Origin: an uncultured Lachnospiraceae bacterium
GTDB lineage: Bacteria; Bacillota; Clostridia; Lachnospirales; Lachnospiraceae
Direction: 5' to 3'
DNA length: 64,000 nt
Assembly (NCBI GenBank): GCA_910588775.1
Contig: CAJURH010000009.1
Span: 1-64,000 of the forward strand
Numbering within the stretch: position 1 is the first letter of the stretch; each line of letters opens with the position of its first letter. Under the pieces are notes generated by a model. That model searched no databases, had not been told where the DNA came from, and was given only the letters and a program-made list of their open reading frames with translations. Positions 51,641 to 61,148 of the stretch are shown piece by piece. The position numbers and the translations under genes are program-made.

Positions 51641-53601
51641 TTGGAATTGTCCTGTTCCACTTGGATTTTCCGTATTTCCTTGGTGCGGATTTCTTCTGTG
51701 ATTTCGGAAATGAATGTATCCAGGGTTTTTGGCCCTTCGTCTCCCAGGTAGCGGCTCCGGACAGACGCCAGCCCCTCTTCCTGCTCTTTGGCGCCCACCA
51801 CCAGCATGTAGGGCACTTTGTCCAGCCGGGCTTCCCGGATTTTGTACCCCATTTTCTCGGACCGCTGGTCCACCGAACAGCGGATGGAGGCTTCTTTTAA
51901 CCGGGTTTCCACCTGGGCGGCGTAATCGTGGAATTTCTCAGAAATGGGGATGACCCGCACCTGTTCCGGACAGAGCCAGGTGGGGAACAGTCCGGCGTAT
52001 TTCTCAATGAGCCAGGCCAGCGTCCGCTCGTAGCAGCCCATGGAGGTCCGGTGAATGATGTACGGGCGTTCCTTCTCTCCGTCGGCGTTGATGAAAGTCA
52101 TATCAAAACGTTCCGCCAGGAACATGTCCAACTGAATGGTAATCATGGTGTCTTCCTTGCCATACACGTTTTTGGCCTGAATGTCCAGCTTCGGGCCGTA
52201 GAAGGCGGCCTCCCCTTCTTCCTCTGTGTAGGGAATGCCGATGTGGTTTAGGATTTCCCGCATCATGTCCTGCACCTGGTTCCATGTCTTCTCATCTCCC
52301 AGGTATTTTTCCTGGTCGTTGGGGTCCCACAGGGAGAGACGATAGGTCACGTCCTCTTCCACGCCCAGCGTGGTCAGGCAGTATTTAGCCAGGTCCACGC
52401 ATCCTTTGAATTCCTCTTCAATCTGGTCTGGGCGCACAATCAGATGGCCCTCGCTGATGGTGAACTGGCGAACGCGGGTCAGACCGTGCATTTCGCCGGA
52501 TTCCTCATTCCGAAACAGCGTGGAGGTCTCCCCTAAACGCACTGGCAAATCCCGGTAACTGTGCTGCTCCGCCTTATATACATAATACTGGAACGGACAG
52601 GTCATGGGTCGCAGGGCGAAGATCTCTTTGTCCTTTTCCTCGTCTCCCAAGATGAACATGCCGTCTTTGTAGTGGCCCCAGTGGTCGGAAATCACATACA
52701 AATCGCTCTTGGCCATCAGCGGCGTCTTGGTGCGCACATAGCCCCGCTTGGCCTCTTCGTCCTCAATCCACCTCTGCAGTTCCTGGATAATGGTCACGCC
52801 TTTTGGCATCAAAAGGGGCAGCCCCTGGCCGATGACGTCCACTGTGGTGAATAGCTTCATTTCCCGTCCCAGTTTATTGTGGTCTCTCTTCTTCGCCTCC
52901 TCCAACTGGGCCAGATGTTCTTTTAGCTCGTCCTTGGTTCCGTAAGCAGTGCCATACACACGGGTCAGCATCTGGTTTTTCTCGCTGCCCCGCCAGTAAG
53001 CCCCGGAAGAGGACAGCAATTTGAAAGCCTTCACGCCTTTGACGTTCATCAGATGCGGTCCGGCGCACAGATCCACCCAGTCGCCTTGGGAATAGAAGGA
53101 AATCTCTGCGTCCTTTGGCAAATCTTCGATTAGCTCAACTTTATAAGGCTCGTCTTTCTCCTTGAAAAAGGCAATGGCCTCCTCCCTGGATTTGGTGAAA
53201 CGCTCCATCTTGGCGCCTTTTTTTATAATCTTTTTCATCTCTTTTTCAATGGCGTCCAAGTCTTCCTGGGAAAAAGGCGCGCACTCGAAGTCATAGTAAA
53301 AGCCTGTGTCAATGGAAGGGCCAATAGCCACTTTCGCCTGGGGATAAAGGGTCTGCACTGCCTGGGCCAGCACATGGGATGCGGTGTGCCGAAGAGCCGC
53401 CAGACCTTTCTCGTCTCTGGCGGTGAGTATGTTCAACTGGCAGTCCTGGGACACCTCCGTGCGCAGGTCCACCACCTGTCCGTCGATTTCTCCGGCGCAG
53501 GCGGCCCGGGCCAGTCCCTCGCTGATGTCGCTGGCAATGTCGATCACAGACATGGCCTGGGAATATTCTTTGGTTGTTCCATCTTTCAATGTAATAATCA
53601 T
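51634..53601 (-). CDS. thrS: Threonyl-tRNA synthetase
   Basis: The 655-residue protein has an N-terminal TGS domain (MIITLKDGTTKEYSQA), an editing domain (RHTASHVLAQAV), and a class II catalytic core (PMTCPFQYYVY, GEMHGLTRVRQFT). A C-terminal anticodon-binding domain follows. Expression is governed by a threonine T-box directly upstream. Its stop overlaps the aroE stop region tail to tail. Confidence 0.97.
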   Translation of the reverse strand: MIITLKDGTTKEYSQAMSVIDIASDISEGLARAACAGEIDGQVVDLRTEVSQDCQLNILTARDEKGLAALRHTASHVLAQAVQTLYPQAKVAIGPSIDTGFYYDFECAPFSQEDLDAIEKEMKKIIKKGAKMERFTKSREEAIAFFKEKDEPYKVELIEDLPKDAEISFYSQGDWVDLCAGPHLMNVKGVKAFKLLSSSGAYWRGSEKNQMLTRVYGTAYGTKDELKEHLAQLEEAKKRDHNKLGREMKLFTTVDVIGQGLPLLMPKGVTIIQELQRWIEDEEAKRGYVRTKTPLMAKSDLYVISDHWGHYKDGMFILGDEEKDKEIFALRPMTCPFQYYVYKAEQHSYRDLPVRLGETSTLFRNEESGEMHGLTRVRQFTISEGHLIVRPDQIEEEFKGCVDLAKYCLTTLGVEEDVTYRLSLWDPNDQEKYLGDEKTWNQVQDMMREILNHIGIPYTEEEGEAAFYGPKLDIQAKNVYGKEDTMITIQLDMFLAERFDMTFINADGEKERPYIIHRTSMGCYERTLAWLIEKYAGLFPTWLCPEQVRVIPISEKFHDYAAQVETRLKEASIRCSVDQRSEKMGYKIREARLDKVPYMLVVGAKEQEEGLASVRSRYLGDEGPKTLDTFISEITEEIRTKEIRKIQVEQDNSNH

Positions 53602-53633
53602 GGTATTTTCTCCTTTTTACAAAATTTACACAA

Positions 53634-53915
53634 CAAAAAACCCGCCCCTGCAACAATTCTTCCTTGCAAGGGGCGAGTCAGATATGTCCGAACCGCGGTT
53701 CCACCCTTTTTGCCGTTTCTCTTATCCTCTTGTGAAAAACAGCCTCTTTCTTGATGATAACGGAATCACCGGGCTGGATTAGAGCCACTCAGAGTTGGTC
53801 TTCAGATGCTTCTGCAGTGGAATGCTTCCAGCGCACGTCTGGTCCCAGACGGGCATTCCTCTCTGGAAAGTTTTCACATCTTACTCTTCTCTTCATCGTT
53901 TTACTTGATTTTTCT
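53634..53915 (-). promoter_or_regulatory. Threonine T-box riboswitch
   Basis: The minus-strand leader has the hallmark AGGGTGGAACCGCGG at 53707-53693. Stem I closes with AGAGT/ACTCT around a specifier loop in which ACC (Thr) is readable in AAGACCAAC. A terminator follows, with arms 53675-53664 and 53653-53643 and then TTTTTT. Uncharged tRNA-Thr would favour readthrough into thrS. Confidence 0.93.
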
Positions 53916-53921
53916 GCAACT

Positions 53922-53949
53922 ATTATAACACAAAAATAATTTCTGTCAA
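53922..53949 (-). promoter_or_regulatory. Sigma-A promoter of the thrS T-box leader
   Basis: On the minus strand perfect TTGACA (53949-53944), a 16-base spacer, perfect TATAAT (53927-53922). Confidence 0.87.
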
Positions 53950-53975
53950 ATTGAAATTTCTCTTAATTTTTATGG

Positions 53976-56735
53976 TTATTTTTTTACTACTACTTTCCAG
54001 GTTGTTTTCACGGTTCCGATTTTCACGGTGACTTTCACAGTTCCGGCCGCTTTCGCCGTCAGTTTTCCAGTCTTCTTGTTGATGGACGCAAGCTTCGTCT
54101 TATCCACGGACCAAGACGCTGCGCCGGATACTCCATATTTTTTGACTTTGAGCGTCAAAGACTTTCCCTTCTTTACGGATTTCTTGCCGGAAATCTCCAG
54201 AGATGGTTTTTTGACGGTTATCTTTGTCTGAAGCGTTTTTTTGCTTTTGTCGCTTAAAGTCACCATTGCAGTGATCGTGGCGTTTCCCGCTTTCAGTCCG
54301 GTCACTTTGCCATTTGCAGTTACAGACGCTTTTTTCGGAGCGCTGGATACATACGCCACGGAGGCAATGCGCAGCCCCGCTTTTTGCAGCGTCTTTGTAA
54401 AGTTCTTCGGATAATTGGGCTTAAGCGTTACTGTGTGAGATACTTTTCCTGTGTACAGCGTGGCGGTTGTCTTGGATATCTTGGTGGCGTTCAACGCCTT
54501 CTTCGCCGCCTGTATTTCCGCCTGGTTTCCCGCTTTGACAGTTACAGTTGTCTGAAGCGTCTTTTTGCTTCCATCGTTTAACGTGACTGTGGTGGTGATT
54601 GTGGCGCTTCCCGCTTTTATCCCGGTCACTTTGCCGTTTGCGGTCACAGACGCTATTTCAGGACGGCTGGATTTGTATGCCACGGAAGCGATGCGCAGTC
54701 CCGCCTTTTGCAGAATTTCTGTAAAATTTTTCGGATATTCTGGCTGAATCGTTGCTGTATTGCCTTTGTTTCCTGTTTGCAGGGCTATGGAAGCTTTGGA
54801 TATTTTCGTGGCGCTTAGCGCATCTTTTGCAGCTTTTATTTCCGCCTGGTTTATGTATCTGTAAGGGATTGCATTTTCTTTTGCGTAGAATTCCGCATAG
54901 CTTCCCAGCTTTACAACCAATTCCAGTTGAGTGCAACCATCAAATGCAAACTCGCCAATACTTGTAATGCTTTCTGGCAGTTCCAGACTGGTCAGACCAA
55001 CGCAATTCTGGAATGCGAATTTCCTTATGCTGGTCACGGCTTTCCCGGCTATACGCGCTGGAACTTTCACCTGACTTTGAGTTCCAAGGTATTTTGTAAT
55101 CTGTACCGTGCCGTCTTTTCTCCCCTGGTACTGGTAATCGCCCTCTGTCAACATCTCATCTTCAAAAACAATTTTGAACGGAAAAGCAATTAAATTGTCA
55201 TTTACCTTTATATTCCCATAAAAATAGCAATAGGGATAATCCCATGCCGTTTCATCATCCCAATCTCCTTTATCGGAAATTGTAACGACGCCGTCCGCAT
55301 TTCCTAATGTAAAATCGCCTGTGTAATTCTGCCAGTCTTCGTCATCTACATAGAAATTAGGGTTGACGCAGACTGATTCCGTTCCGGCCAGGTTGTCTTT
55401 TGTGTAAGTCGTAATCCTGGTTTTTAATTTTACAGCAGAGCCTTTTGAAGCTGGCAATGAGATATCCTCTCGAAAACTTCCATAAGAGCAGGGCGGCTGC
55501 TGGGCAATCTGTATCTCTTCGTCGCCGTCAATTCTGTACAGAGCGGCCGCTGTAACTTCATCTTTTACCTGTACATAGAAAGAGGCTGTGTCCACCCGTT
55601 TATCATTGACATAAAAATCTACATATACCTGGCATTCTCCCAAATTATTCGCCTGCACAACGCCATTGGCGTCTATCGCAATCACTGGCTCATCCTGGGA
55701 TGGCCTGTATTCCACTCTATAATCGTCTAAAGACACTTCCGTCCATACATCGTCTTCTCCATTGGGAGCTTTTGTTATGCAGTCTAGGACTGGCTGTATC
55801 TGTAATTTCTGGCCGGCCACAAGATGATACTCTGTACTTCTCACTCCATTTACATGCCAACCTCCCAGATATTTTTTATCTGTTACAGTAAATTCGAACT
55901 GGCCGCTCTCCGTGAATTTCTCGTCCCCATATGTCACAGCGGCCGTATAACGCACGGTTGTGGAACCCAGACCTGTCGCCTTCATCTTATAGACGCCATT
56001 CTTTTTCTCTATAGCGAGAACCGTTGGATCGTCTGCTTGCATATAATCAAAAACCGATTCCATTTCCTCATGTATAAGGATGCCGTCTTCATTTTCTCCA
56101 TAAACTGTACAATGAGGGGGTTCCATTTCCTCGTCATATCCAGGAAGCTCTTCCAAATTGCCGTAAAAATTACTCCAACTGGCCACTAGATTCGCGATAC
56201 GAAAAACACAGTCCACTTTGTTTCCTTCGACTTCATGGCCATCCAAATCTATGGAAACGGAAAAGTAATAGGTAATTCCCTGCTCCAGCCGATAGGCGTC
56301 CCACACACGGTCTTCAGATGTTCTCTCCACATTCTCTGCAGCCTGCCGCTCTCCATTTTCGTCATAATACCAGAAACCATAATATCCATATCCAGTATAC
56401 CCTGTCTCCTGGACCCCGGATACATCAATTTGATAATATTTCGTTTTTTCCGGCGTGAAGGAAATAATCGTTTTCTCATCCTCCAAGGTACTGCATTGAA
56501 TGGGATTATTCCCCTCCTTCAGCGGGATTGCCGCCGCCTCTTCAAGATTGCCTGCTTGGACCATTTCCGCCGGATCATCTGGTAAAATCTCCAAGCTCTT
56601 TTTTTCTCCTTCAGCTGCGATGCTGATAGAAACTGAATTTGGGCTTGCCATTGCCGGTAAAGGAATGGCCGTTGCCACCAAGACGGCTGTCGTTAGACCG
56701 CATGTGATTTGTTTCCATTTCTTCCACTTTTTCAT
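53976..56735 (-). CDS. Large secreted protein with BspA-type LRR and Ig-like repeats
   Basis: The 919-residue protein has a signal peptide (to about residue 30, ending PAMAS). A long unique N-terminal region of about 520 residues includes Ig-like segments. A BspA/LRR_5-type stretch (SIRKFAFQNCVGLTSLELP, about 555-625) is followed by two near-identical 108-residue BIG2-containing repeats (about 628-843). A final Ig-like domain rich in Lys/Thr ends the protein. No LPXTG or membrane anchor is visible. Likely an adhesin or matrix protein; ligand unknown. Confidence 0.85.
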   Translation of the reverse strand: MKKWKKWKQITCGLTTAVLVATAIPLPAMASPNSVSISIAAEGEKKSLEILPDDPAEMVQAGNLEEAAAIPLKEGNNPIQCSTLEDEKTIISFTPEKTKYYQIDVSGVQETGYTGYGYYGFWYYDENGERQAAENVERTSEDRVWDAYRLEQGITYYFSVSIDLDGHEVEGNKVDCVFRIANLVASWSNFYGNLEELPGYDEEMEPPHCTVYGENEDGILIHEEMESVFDYMQADDPTVLAIEKKNGVYKMKATGLGSTTVRYTAAVTYGDEKFTESGQFEFTVTDKKYLGGWHVNGVRSTEYHLVAGQKLQIQPVLDCITKAPNGEDDVWTEVSLDDYRVEYRPSQDEPVIAIDANGVVQANNLGECQVYVDFYVNDKRVDTASFYVQVKDEVTAAALYRIDGDEEIQIAQQPPCSYGSFREDISLPASKGSAVKLKTRITTYTKDNLAGTESVCVNPNFYVDDEDWQNYTGDFTLGNADGVVTISDKGDWDDETAWDYPYCYFYGNIKVNDNLIAFPFKIVFEDEMLTEGDYQYQGRKDGTVQITKYLGTQSQVKVPARIAGKAVTSIRKFAFQNCVGLTSLELPESITSIGEFAFDGCTQLELVVKLGSYAEFYAKENAIPYRYINQAEIKAAKDALSATKISKASIALQTGNKGNTATIQPEYPKNFTEILQKAGLRIASVAYKSSRPEIASVTANGKVTGIKAGSATITTTVTLNDGSKKTLQTTVTVKAGNQAEIQAAKKALNATKISKTTATLYTGKVSHTVTLKPNYPKNFTKTLQKAGLRIASVAYVSSAPKKASVTANGKVTGLKAGNATITAMVTLSDKSKKTLQTKITVKKPSLEISGKKSVKKGKSLTLKVKKYGVSGAASWSVDKTKLASINKKTGKLTAKAAGTVKVTVKIGTVKTTWKVVVKK
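54194..54841 (-). repeat. Two tandem 324-bp repeats in the surface-protein gene
   Basis: TCCGCCTGGT recurs exactly 324 bases apart (54517 and 54841). The encoded units AEIKAAKDALSATKIS and AEIQAAKKALNATKIS begin two similar 108-residue modules. Recent duplication is implied by the high identity, though substitutions have accumulated. Confidence 0.9.
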
Positions 56736-56822
56736 ACTTCATTTCCCCTTTTCATTTTTTAGGAAATCGCAAAACGCCCAATTCATGACATCTGAAAGCA
56801 TTTTCACAATTACCTATTTACC

Positions 56823-56852
56823 ATTATACACTTTCAAATTGCCTATTAGCAA
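56823..56852 (-). promoter_or_regulatory. Sigma-A promoter of the surface-protein gene
   Basis: On the minus strand TTGCTA (56852-56847), an 18-base spacer and TATAAT (56828-56823). Confidence 0.7.
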
Positions 56853-56871
56853 CTATTTTCTATATATAATT

Positions 56872-56915
56872 AAAAAAGACACAGCATTCATCCAATCAGA
56901 AAACTGTGCCTTTTT
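56872..56915 (-). terminator. Terminator after the DUF218 gene
   Basis: On the minus strand AAAAAGGCACAG (56915-56904) pairs with CTGTGTCTTTTTT (56884-56872) with one G-U, ending in T. Works on either strand, but only the minus-strand gene needs it. Confidence 0.83.
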
Positions 56916-56923
56916 ATTTGATT

Positions 56924-57682
56924 TTAAACATTCCCCACCAGCTTTTCTTTCACCAGCGCAAAAGCCTCCCGCACCATAAAATGGGGCTGGTACGACCACT
57001 GGGACGGCGCAGGGATGCCATAGACCTTCTCGTACCCTTGATGCTTCGCCAGCTTCAGGCTCCGGTACACGTGGAAATTCTGGGTTACCAGCCCGGTTTT
57101 CTTTTCTTTGACTGGCGCAAGTTTCGCGCAAAAGTCCAGATTCTCCCATGTGCTTGTGGACGTTTCCTCCAGAATCATCCGTTCCTTTTCAATTCCCATT
57201 TTCAGCAGCTCCCGTTGGATGCAGACGGCCTCTGTCATCTCTTCCCCAGGCCCTTGTCCACCGGACAGAATCGCCACCGTGGATGGATGATCCTTCAGAT
57301 ACTGGCCCGCTTTTTCAATTCTCTTTCGCAAAGCCCGGCTGGGGCGCTCACCCCGCACCTGTGCGCCCAGCACAACGATATAATCCAGATTCTTTTGAGG
57401 TTGTCCGCTCATGCCGCTGATTATCAGAAGCTCCAGGAAGGCGAAGATAAAGAATCCGAACAGAAACATCCCGTAAAGACCCACCTTCACGCCTCTGGGC
57501 AATATTTGCGTCCACAAACGGGTCCATCCCAGCGTATAACCGAAACAGACAAGAAAAATCCCCGCCAATAGCCAGATAATGGCAAAATCCATGCCGAAAA
57601 ATGTCAGGGAAATATAATATCCCAGGCATAGAATGCCCAGGATCAAAAGCGCTGTCGCCATTAGGCGTTTCTTCCGCAGCAT
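56924..57682 (-). CDS. YdcF/SanA-type DUF218 membrane protein
   Basis: The 252-residue protein has about three N-terminal membrane segments. The DUF218 domain has DYIVVLGAQVRGERPS, ILSGGQGPGEEMTEA, LEETSTSTWENL and VTQNFHVYRS. Family members include ElyC and SanA, linked to envelope precursor metabolism; activity here is unknown. ATG at 57682 gives a basic N-terminus but overlaps the previous gene by 22 bases. ATG at 57661, in a TAATG overlap with a better ribosome-binding site, is a real alternative. Confidence 0.86.
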   Translation of the reverse strand: MLRKKRLMATALLILGILCLGYYISLTFFGMDFAIIWLLAGIFLVCFGYTLGWTRLWTQILPRGVKVGLYGMFLFGFFIFAFLELLIISGMSGQPQKNLDYIVVLGAQVRGERPSRALRKRIEKAGQYLKDHPSTVAILSGGQGPGEEMTEAVCIQRELLKMGIEKERMILEETSTSTWENLDFCAKLAPVKEKKTGLVTQNFHVYRSLKLAKHQGYEKVYGIPAPSQWSYQPHFMVREAFALVKEKLVGNV

Positions 57683-58176
57683 TTCTTATATTTCTTTCCC
57701 GATCCACAGGGACATGGATCGTTGCGGCCTACCTTCGGGCCTTTCACGATTGTGCCGGATTTCTTCTGTTCCAGGTACAATCTCTTTTTCGTCTCTTCAT
57801 CGAATATTTTATCCCACTGAGGCAGATTGTAAAGCCAATCCGCTCTGGCGTCTACCATATTTTTGTAGAGCTTTTCTTTGTCAAATCCCAGATTCACCAC
57901 AGTATCTTCCGTCATCTCTTCGATGGGATTGGCTTCCTTTAAGCTGTCGTTGATCCCATCCAGAAATCCGGTCATGGTGAATACATCCTGCTTATACTTC
58001 TCAGCCAGTTCTTTTACGGTTCCAGTTACCACCTCATCGGGGTTCTCCAGTAATTGCTCGTAGATGCCTTTCTCGATATTGAAATAAGTGGCCCAAAACT
58101 TCTGCAGCTTCCCTCTGTCTGCAGACTCGTCGTAGGCGACGTCTCTCCATTTTTCTAAAATTTTCTTCTCACTCAT
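57661..58176 (-). CDS. SEC-C metal-binding motif protein
   Basis: A 171-residue protein. The N-terminal helical domain of about 145 residues shows no clear enzyme motif. It ends in a zinc-binding SEC-C motif, GRNDPCPCGSGKKYKKCCG, as at the C-terminus of SecA. Such proteins may bind ribosomes or SecB-like partners; function unknown. Confidence 0.87.
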   Translation of the reverse strand: MSEKKILEKWRDVAYDESADRGKLQKFWATYFNIEKGIYEQLLENPDEVVTGTVKELAEKYKQDVFTMTGFLDGINDSLKEANPIEEMTEDTVVNLGFDKEKLYKNMVDARADWLYNLPQWDKIFDEETKKRLYLEQKKSGTIVKGPKVGRNDPCPCGSGKKYKKCCGRNA

Positions 58177-58229
58177 GGTATCTATTTCCTCTTTTCCAAA
58201 GTTTTCCGTTCTGATTTGTAACGCATATG

Positions 58230-58258
58230 ATTATAGCACGTCTTCTACAAAAAAACAA
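58230..58258 (-). promoter_or_regulatory. Sigma-A promoter of the SEC-C protein gene
   Basis: On the minus strand TTGTTT (58258-58253), a 17-base spacer, perfect TATAAT (58235-58230). Confidence 0.75.
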
Positions 58259-58328
58259 TCCGCTTTTCATTTCATAAAATAGGGAAAATGCCTAAGGCAG
58301 AACAGCCCTGGACAAGTACACAGGAAAA

Positions 58329-58402
58329 TCGGGGCAACAGGATTTGAACCTGCGACCTCACGGCCCCCAGCCGTGCGCGCTACCAAGCTACGCCATACCC
58401 CG
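58329..58402 (-). tRNA. tRNA-Pro (anticodon GGG)
   Basis: A 74-base cloverleaf. The acceptor stem CGGGGTA pairs with TGCCCCG, with discriminator A. The D arm is GCGTAGCTTGGTAGCGC, and the anticodon stem CACGG/CCGTG has loop CTGGGGG. The T arm is GCAGGTTCAAATCCTGT. CCA is not encoded. No U-rich terminator is obvious downstream. Confidence 0.95.
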
Positions 58403-58411
58403 GTGAATTCT

Positions 58412-58439
58412 ATTATAACAAATTGACAAAAAAAATCAA
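58412..58439 (-). promoter_or_regulatory. Promoter of tRNA-Pro
   Basis: On the minus strand TTGATT (58439-58434), a 16-base spacer, TATAAT (58417-58412), ten bases before the tRNA. AT-rich sequence upstream could act as an UP element. The rest of the interval up to 58570 shows nothing else recognisable. Confidence 0.78.
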
Positions 58440-58570
58440 CCATTTTTTTCAAAAATTTTTTGAACGTATACATCCATACGGGTAATGCTGCAATCTCCAA
58501 CATTCCCATTATTCCAACTACCACGTCAGACAATTATCTGTAAACAATAACAAAGACCTTTCCAACAAGC

Positions 58571-58599
58571 TTGACAAAATTTTTGCAAACCAGTAGAAT
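58571..58599 (+). promoter_or_regulatory. Sigma-A promoter of leuS
   Basis: TTGACA (58571-58576), a 17-base spacer, TAGAAT (58594-58599). Confidence 0.85.
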
Positions 58600-58617
58600 A
58601 GAGAGCAGAAACGGATG

Positions 58618-58640
58618 CCCCTGGACGAGAGGTTCAGGGG
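58618..58640 (+). promoter_or_regulatory. Hairpin in the leuS leader
   Basis: CCCCTG (58618-58623) pairs with CAGGGG (58635-58640) around an 11-base loop, followed by TATTTTCG. It could be a weak attenuator or a leader-stabilising hairpin. No T-box motif is present. Confidence 0.45.
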
Positions 58641-58673
58641 TATTTTCGTAAATATGAAGGAGGAGTGAAAAAC

Positions 58674-61088
58674 ATGAGCGCACCTTATAACCATAAGGCT
58701 ATTGAACAGAAATGGCGTTCAAACTGGCTGGAAAATCCCGTCAATGTAAACGACGGCAAAAAACCCAAATATTATTGTCTGGACATGTTTCCCTACCCTT
58801 CCGGAAACGGCCTTCATGTGGGCCATTGGAGGGGCTATGTGATTTCGGATGTATGGAGCCGGTATAAAATGCTGAAAGGTTATTACGTCATCCACCCCAT
58901 GGGCTGGGACGCGTTCGGCCTTCCGGCGGAGAATTACGCCATCAAAATGGGCGTGCACCCGGCTAAGTCCACAGCTGAAAACGTGGCCAACATTAAGAAG
59001 CAGATCGGCGACATTTCCGCCATCTACGACTGGGATATGGAAGTGAACACCACAGACCCGGCTTTTTATAAATGGACCCAGTGGATTTTCGTGAAAATGT
59101 TCAAAGAGGGCCTGGCCTACGAGAAGGAATTCCCCATCAACTGGTGCCCGTCCTGCAAGACAGGGCTGGCCAACGAAGAAGTGGTCAACGGATGCTGCGA
59201 GCGGTGTGGAGCCGAAGTCACCAAGAAGAACCTGCGGCAGTGGATGTTAAAAATCACCAAGTACGCTGAACGTCTCCTGGCCGACCTAGACAAACTGGAC
59301 TGGCCGGAAAAGGTGAAGAAAATGCAGTCCGACTGGATTGGGAAATCTTACGGCGCGGAAGTGGATTTCTCCGTGGAAGGCCAGGATGAGAAAATCACCG
59401 TCTACACCACCCGGCCGGACACCCTGTATGGCGCCACCTTCATGGTGTTGGCGCCGGAACACGCGCTGGCAGCGGGATTGGCCACGCCAGAGACGAAGGA
59501 AGCGGTGGAAAAATACATCTACGACGCTTCCATGAAGTCCAATGTGGACCGCCTGCAGGATAAGGAAAAGACCGGCGTGTTCACTGGAAGCTATGCCATC
59601 AACCCCTTAAACCAGGCCAAAATCCCCATCTGGCTGTCCGACTATGTATTGGCGGACTACGGAACGGGCGCCATCATGTGCGTGCCAGCTCACGACGACC
59701 GGGACTTTGCCTTCGCTAAGAAATTCGATATTCCCATTATCCAGGTCATCGCCAAGGACGGAAAAGAGATCGAAAATATGACCGAAGCCTACACAGAGGC
59801 CAACGGAATCATGATCAATTCGGGCGAATGGAACGGGATGGAGTCCGCTGTGCTGAAAAAAGAAGCTCCGCATATGATGGAGAAAAGGGGCCTTGGAAAA
59901 GCCACGGTCAATTACAAGCTGCGCGACTGGGTATTTTCCAGACAGCGTTACTGGGGTGAACCCATTCCCATCGTTCACTGTCCCAAGTGTGGCAATGTTC
60001 CGGTGCCGGAAGAAGAGCTGCCCTTACAGCTTCCGGATGTGGAATCCTATGAACCCACGGGAACCGGGGAGTCCCCTCTGGCGGCCATCGACCATTGGGT
60101 GAACTGCAAATGCCCAGCCTGCGGCGCCGACGCGAAACGGGAAACTAACACCATGCCCCAGTGGGCCGGTTCCTCCTGGTATTTCCTGCGGTACGTGGAC
60201 AACCACAACAGCCAGGAACTGGTTTCCAAGGAGAAGGCTCACCAGTACTTGCCCGTAGATATGTATATTGGCGGCGTGGAACACGCGGTGCTGCATCTGC
60301 TCTACTCTCGTTTTTATACAAAATTCCTGTATGACATCGGTGCGGTGGACTTCGAGGAGCCTTTCCACAAGCTGTTCAACCAGGGAATGATCACCGGGAA
60401 AAACGGCATAAAAATGAGCAAATCCAAAGGAAATGTGGTGGCGCCGGACGATCTGGTCCGGGATTACGGCTGCGACTCCCTGCGCATGTACGAACTGTTC
60501 GTAGGTCCGCCGGAGTTGGATGCAGAATGGGACGACCGGGGTATCGACGGCGTAAGCCGCTTCCTGAAAAGATTCTGGAAGCTGGCGCTGGACAGCCGGG
60601 AAGCCAACGTGGCCACCACACCGGAGATGATAAAACTGCGCCATAAGCTGGTTTATGACATTACCCAGCGTCTGGAAAGCTTCAGCCTAAACACCGTCAT
60701 ATCCGGATTTATGGAATACAACAACAAATTGATGGAAATCGCCAAAAAATCAGGCGGCATTGATGTAGAGACCATGGAAACCTTCCTGATTCTGCTAGCC
60801 CCCTTCGCTCCCCATGTGGCAGAAGAACTGTGGGAAATCTACGGCCATGACGCATCCATTTTCACCTGCTCCTGGCCAGAGGCCGACGAGTCTGCCATGA
60901 AAGACGACGAAATTGAAGTGCCTGTACAGATTAACGGCAAAACCCGGGCGGTTATTCGCATCTCGGCCGATATTTCCAAAGAAGACGCTATTGCAGCGGG
61001 CAAAGAAGCGGTGGCTGAGAAACTGACGGGGAATATTGTAAAAGAAATTTACGTTCCCAAGAAGATTATCAACATCGTGCAGAAGTAA
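58674..61088 (+). CDS. leuS: Leucyl-tRNA synthetase
   Basis: An 804-residue class I synthetase. It has PYPSGNGLHVGHWRGY (HIGH motif), a zinc-type cysteine pair (INWCPSCKTGLANEEVVNGCCERCG) and the CP1 editing domain (TTRPDTLYGATFMVLAPEH). KMSKSKGNVV and a C-terminal anticodon-binding region complete it. ATG at 58674 is about ten bases from AAGGAGG; the upstream in-frame GTG at 58665 is too close to it. Confidence 0.96.
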   Translation: MSAPYNHKAIEQKWRSNWLENPVNVNDGKKPKYYCLDMFPYPSGNGLHVGHWRGYVISDVWSRYKMLKGYYVIHPMGWDAFGLPAENYAIKMGVHPAKSTAENVANIKKQIGDISAIYDWDMEVNTTDPAFYKWTQWIFVKMFKEGLAYEKEFPINWCPSCKTGLANEEVVNGCCERCGAEVTKKNLRQWMLKITKYAERLLADLDKLDWPEKVKKMQSDWIGKSYGAEVDFSVEGQDEKITVYTTRPDTLYGATFMVLAPEHALAAGLATPETKEAVEKYIYDASMKSNVDRLQDKEKTGVFTGSYAINPLNQAKIPIWLSDYVLADYGTGAIMCVPAHDDRDFAFAKKFDIPIIQVIAKDGKEIENMTEAYTEANGIMINSGEWNGMESAVLKKEAPHMMEKRGLGKATVNYKLRDWVFSRQRYWGEPIPIVHCPKCGNVPVPEEELPLQLPDVESYEPTGTGESPLAAIDHWVNCKCPACGADAKRETNTMPQWAGSSWYFLRYVDNHNSQELVSKEKAHQYLPVDMYIGGVEHAVLHLLYSRFYTKFLYDIGAVDFEEPFHKLFNQGMITGKNGIKMSKSKGNVVAPDDLVRDYGCDSLRMYELFVGPPELDAEWDDRGIDGVSRFLKRFWKLALDSREANVATTPEMIKLRHKLVYDITQRLESFSLNTVISGFMEYNNKLMEIAKKSGGIDVETMETFLILLAPFAPHVAEELWEIYGHDASIFTCSWPEADESAMKDDEIEVPVQINGKTRAVIRISADISKEDAIAAGKEAVAEKLTGNIVKEIYVPKKIINIVQK

Positions 61089-61095
61089 CACAAAC

Positions 61096-61148
61096 AGGGA
61101 AAGGGATTCCTAAGCAATCGCCTAAAAATCCCTTTCCCTATTATTTTC
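61096..61148 (+). terminator. leuS terminator
   Basis: AGGGAAAGGGATT (61096-61108) pairs perfectly with its inverse at 61127-61139, followed by ATTATTTTCT. It overlaps the end of the convergent sulfotransferase-like gene. Confidence 0.87.

Noticed and set aside
56736..56871. Additional small gene before the surface protein
   Set aside because: Only the promoter and untranslated leader are recognisable; no ORF with a ribosome-binding site.
58267..58533. Open frame of 88 codons on the minus strand
   Set aside because: It runs straight through the tRNA-Pro gene and has no ribosome-binding site or family resemblance.
58571..58673. T-box upstream of leuS
   Set aside because: About 70 bases of leader with one small hairpin, no T-box motif and no specifier stem.
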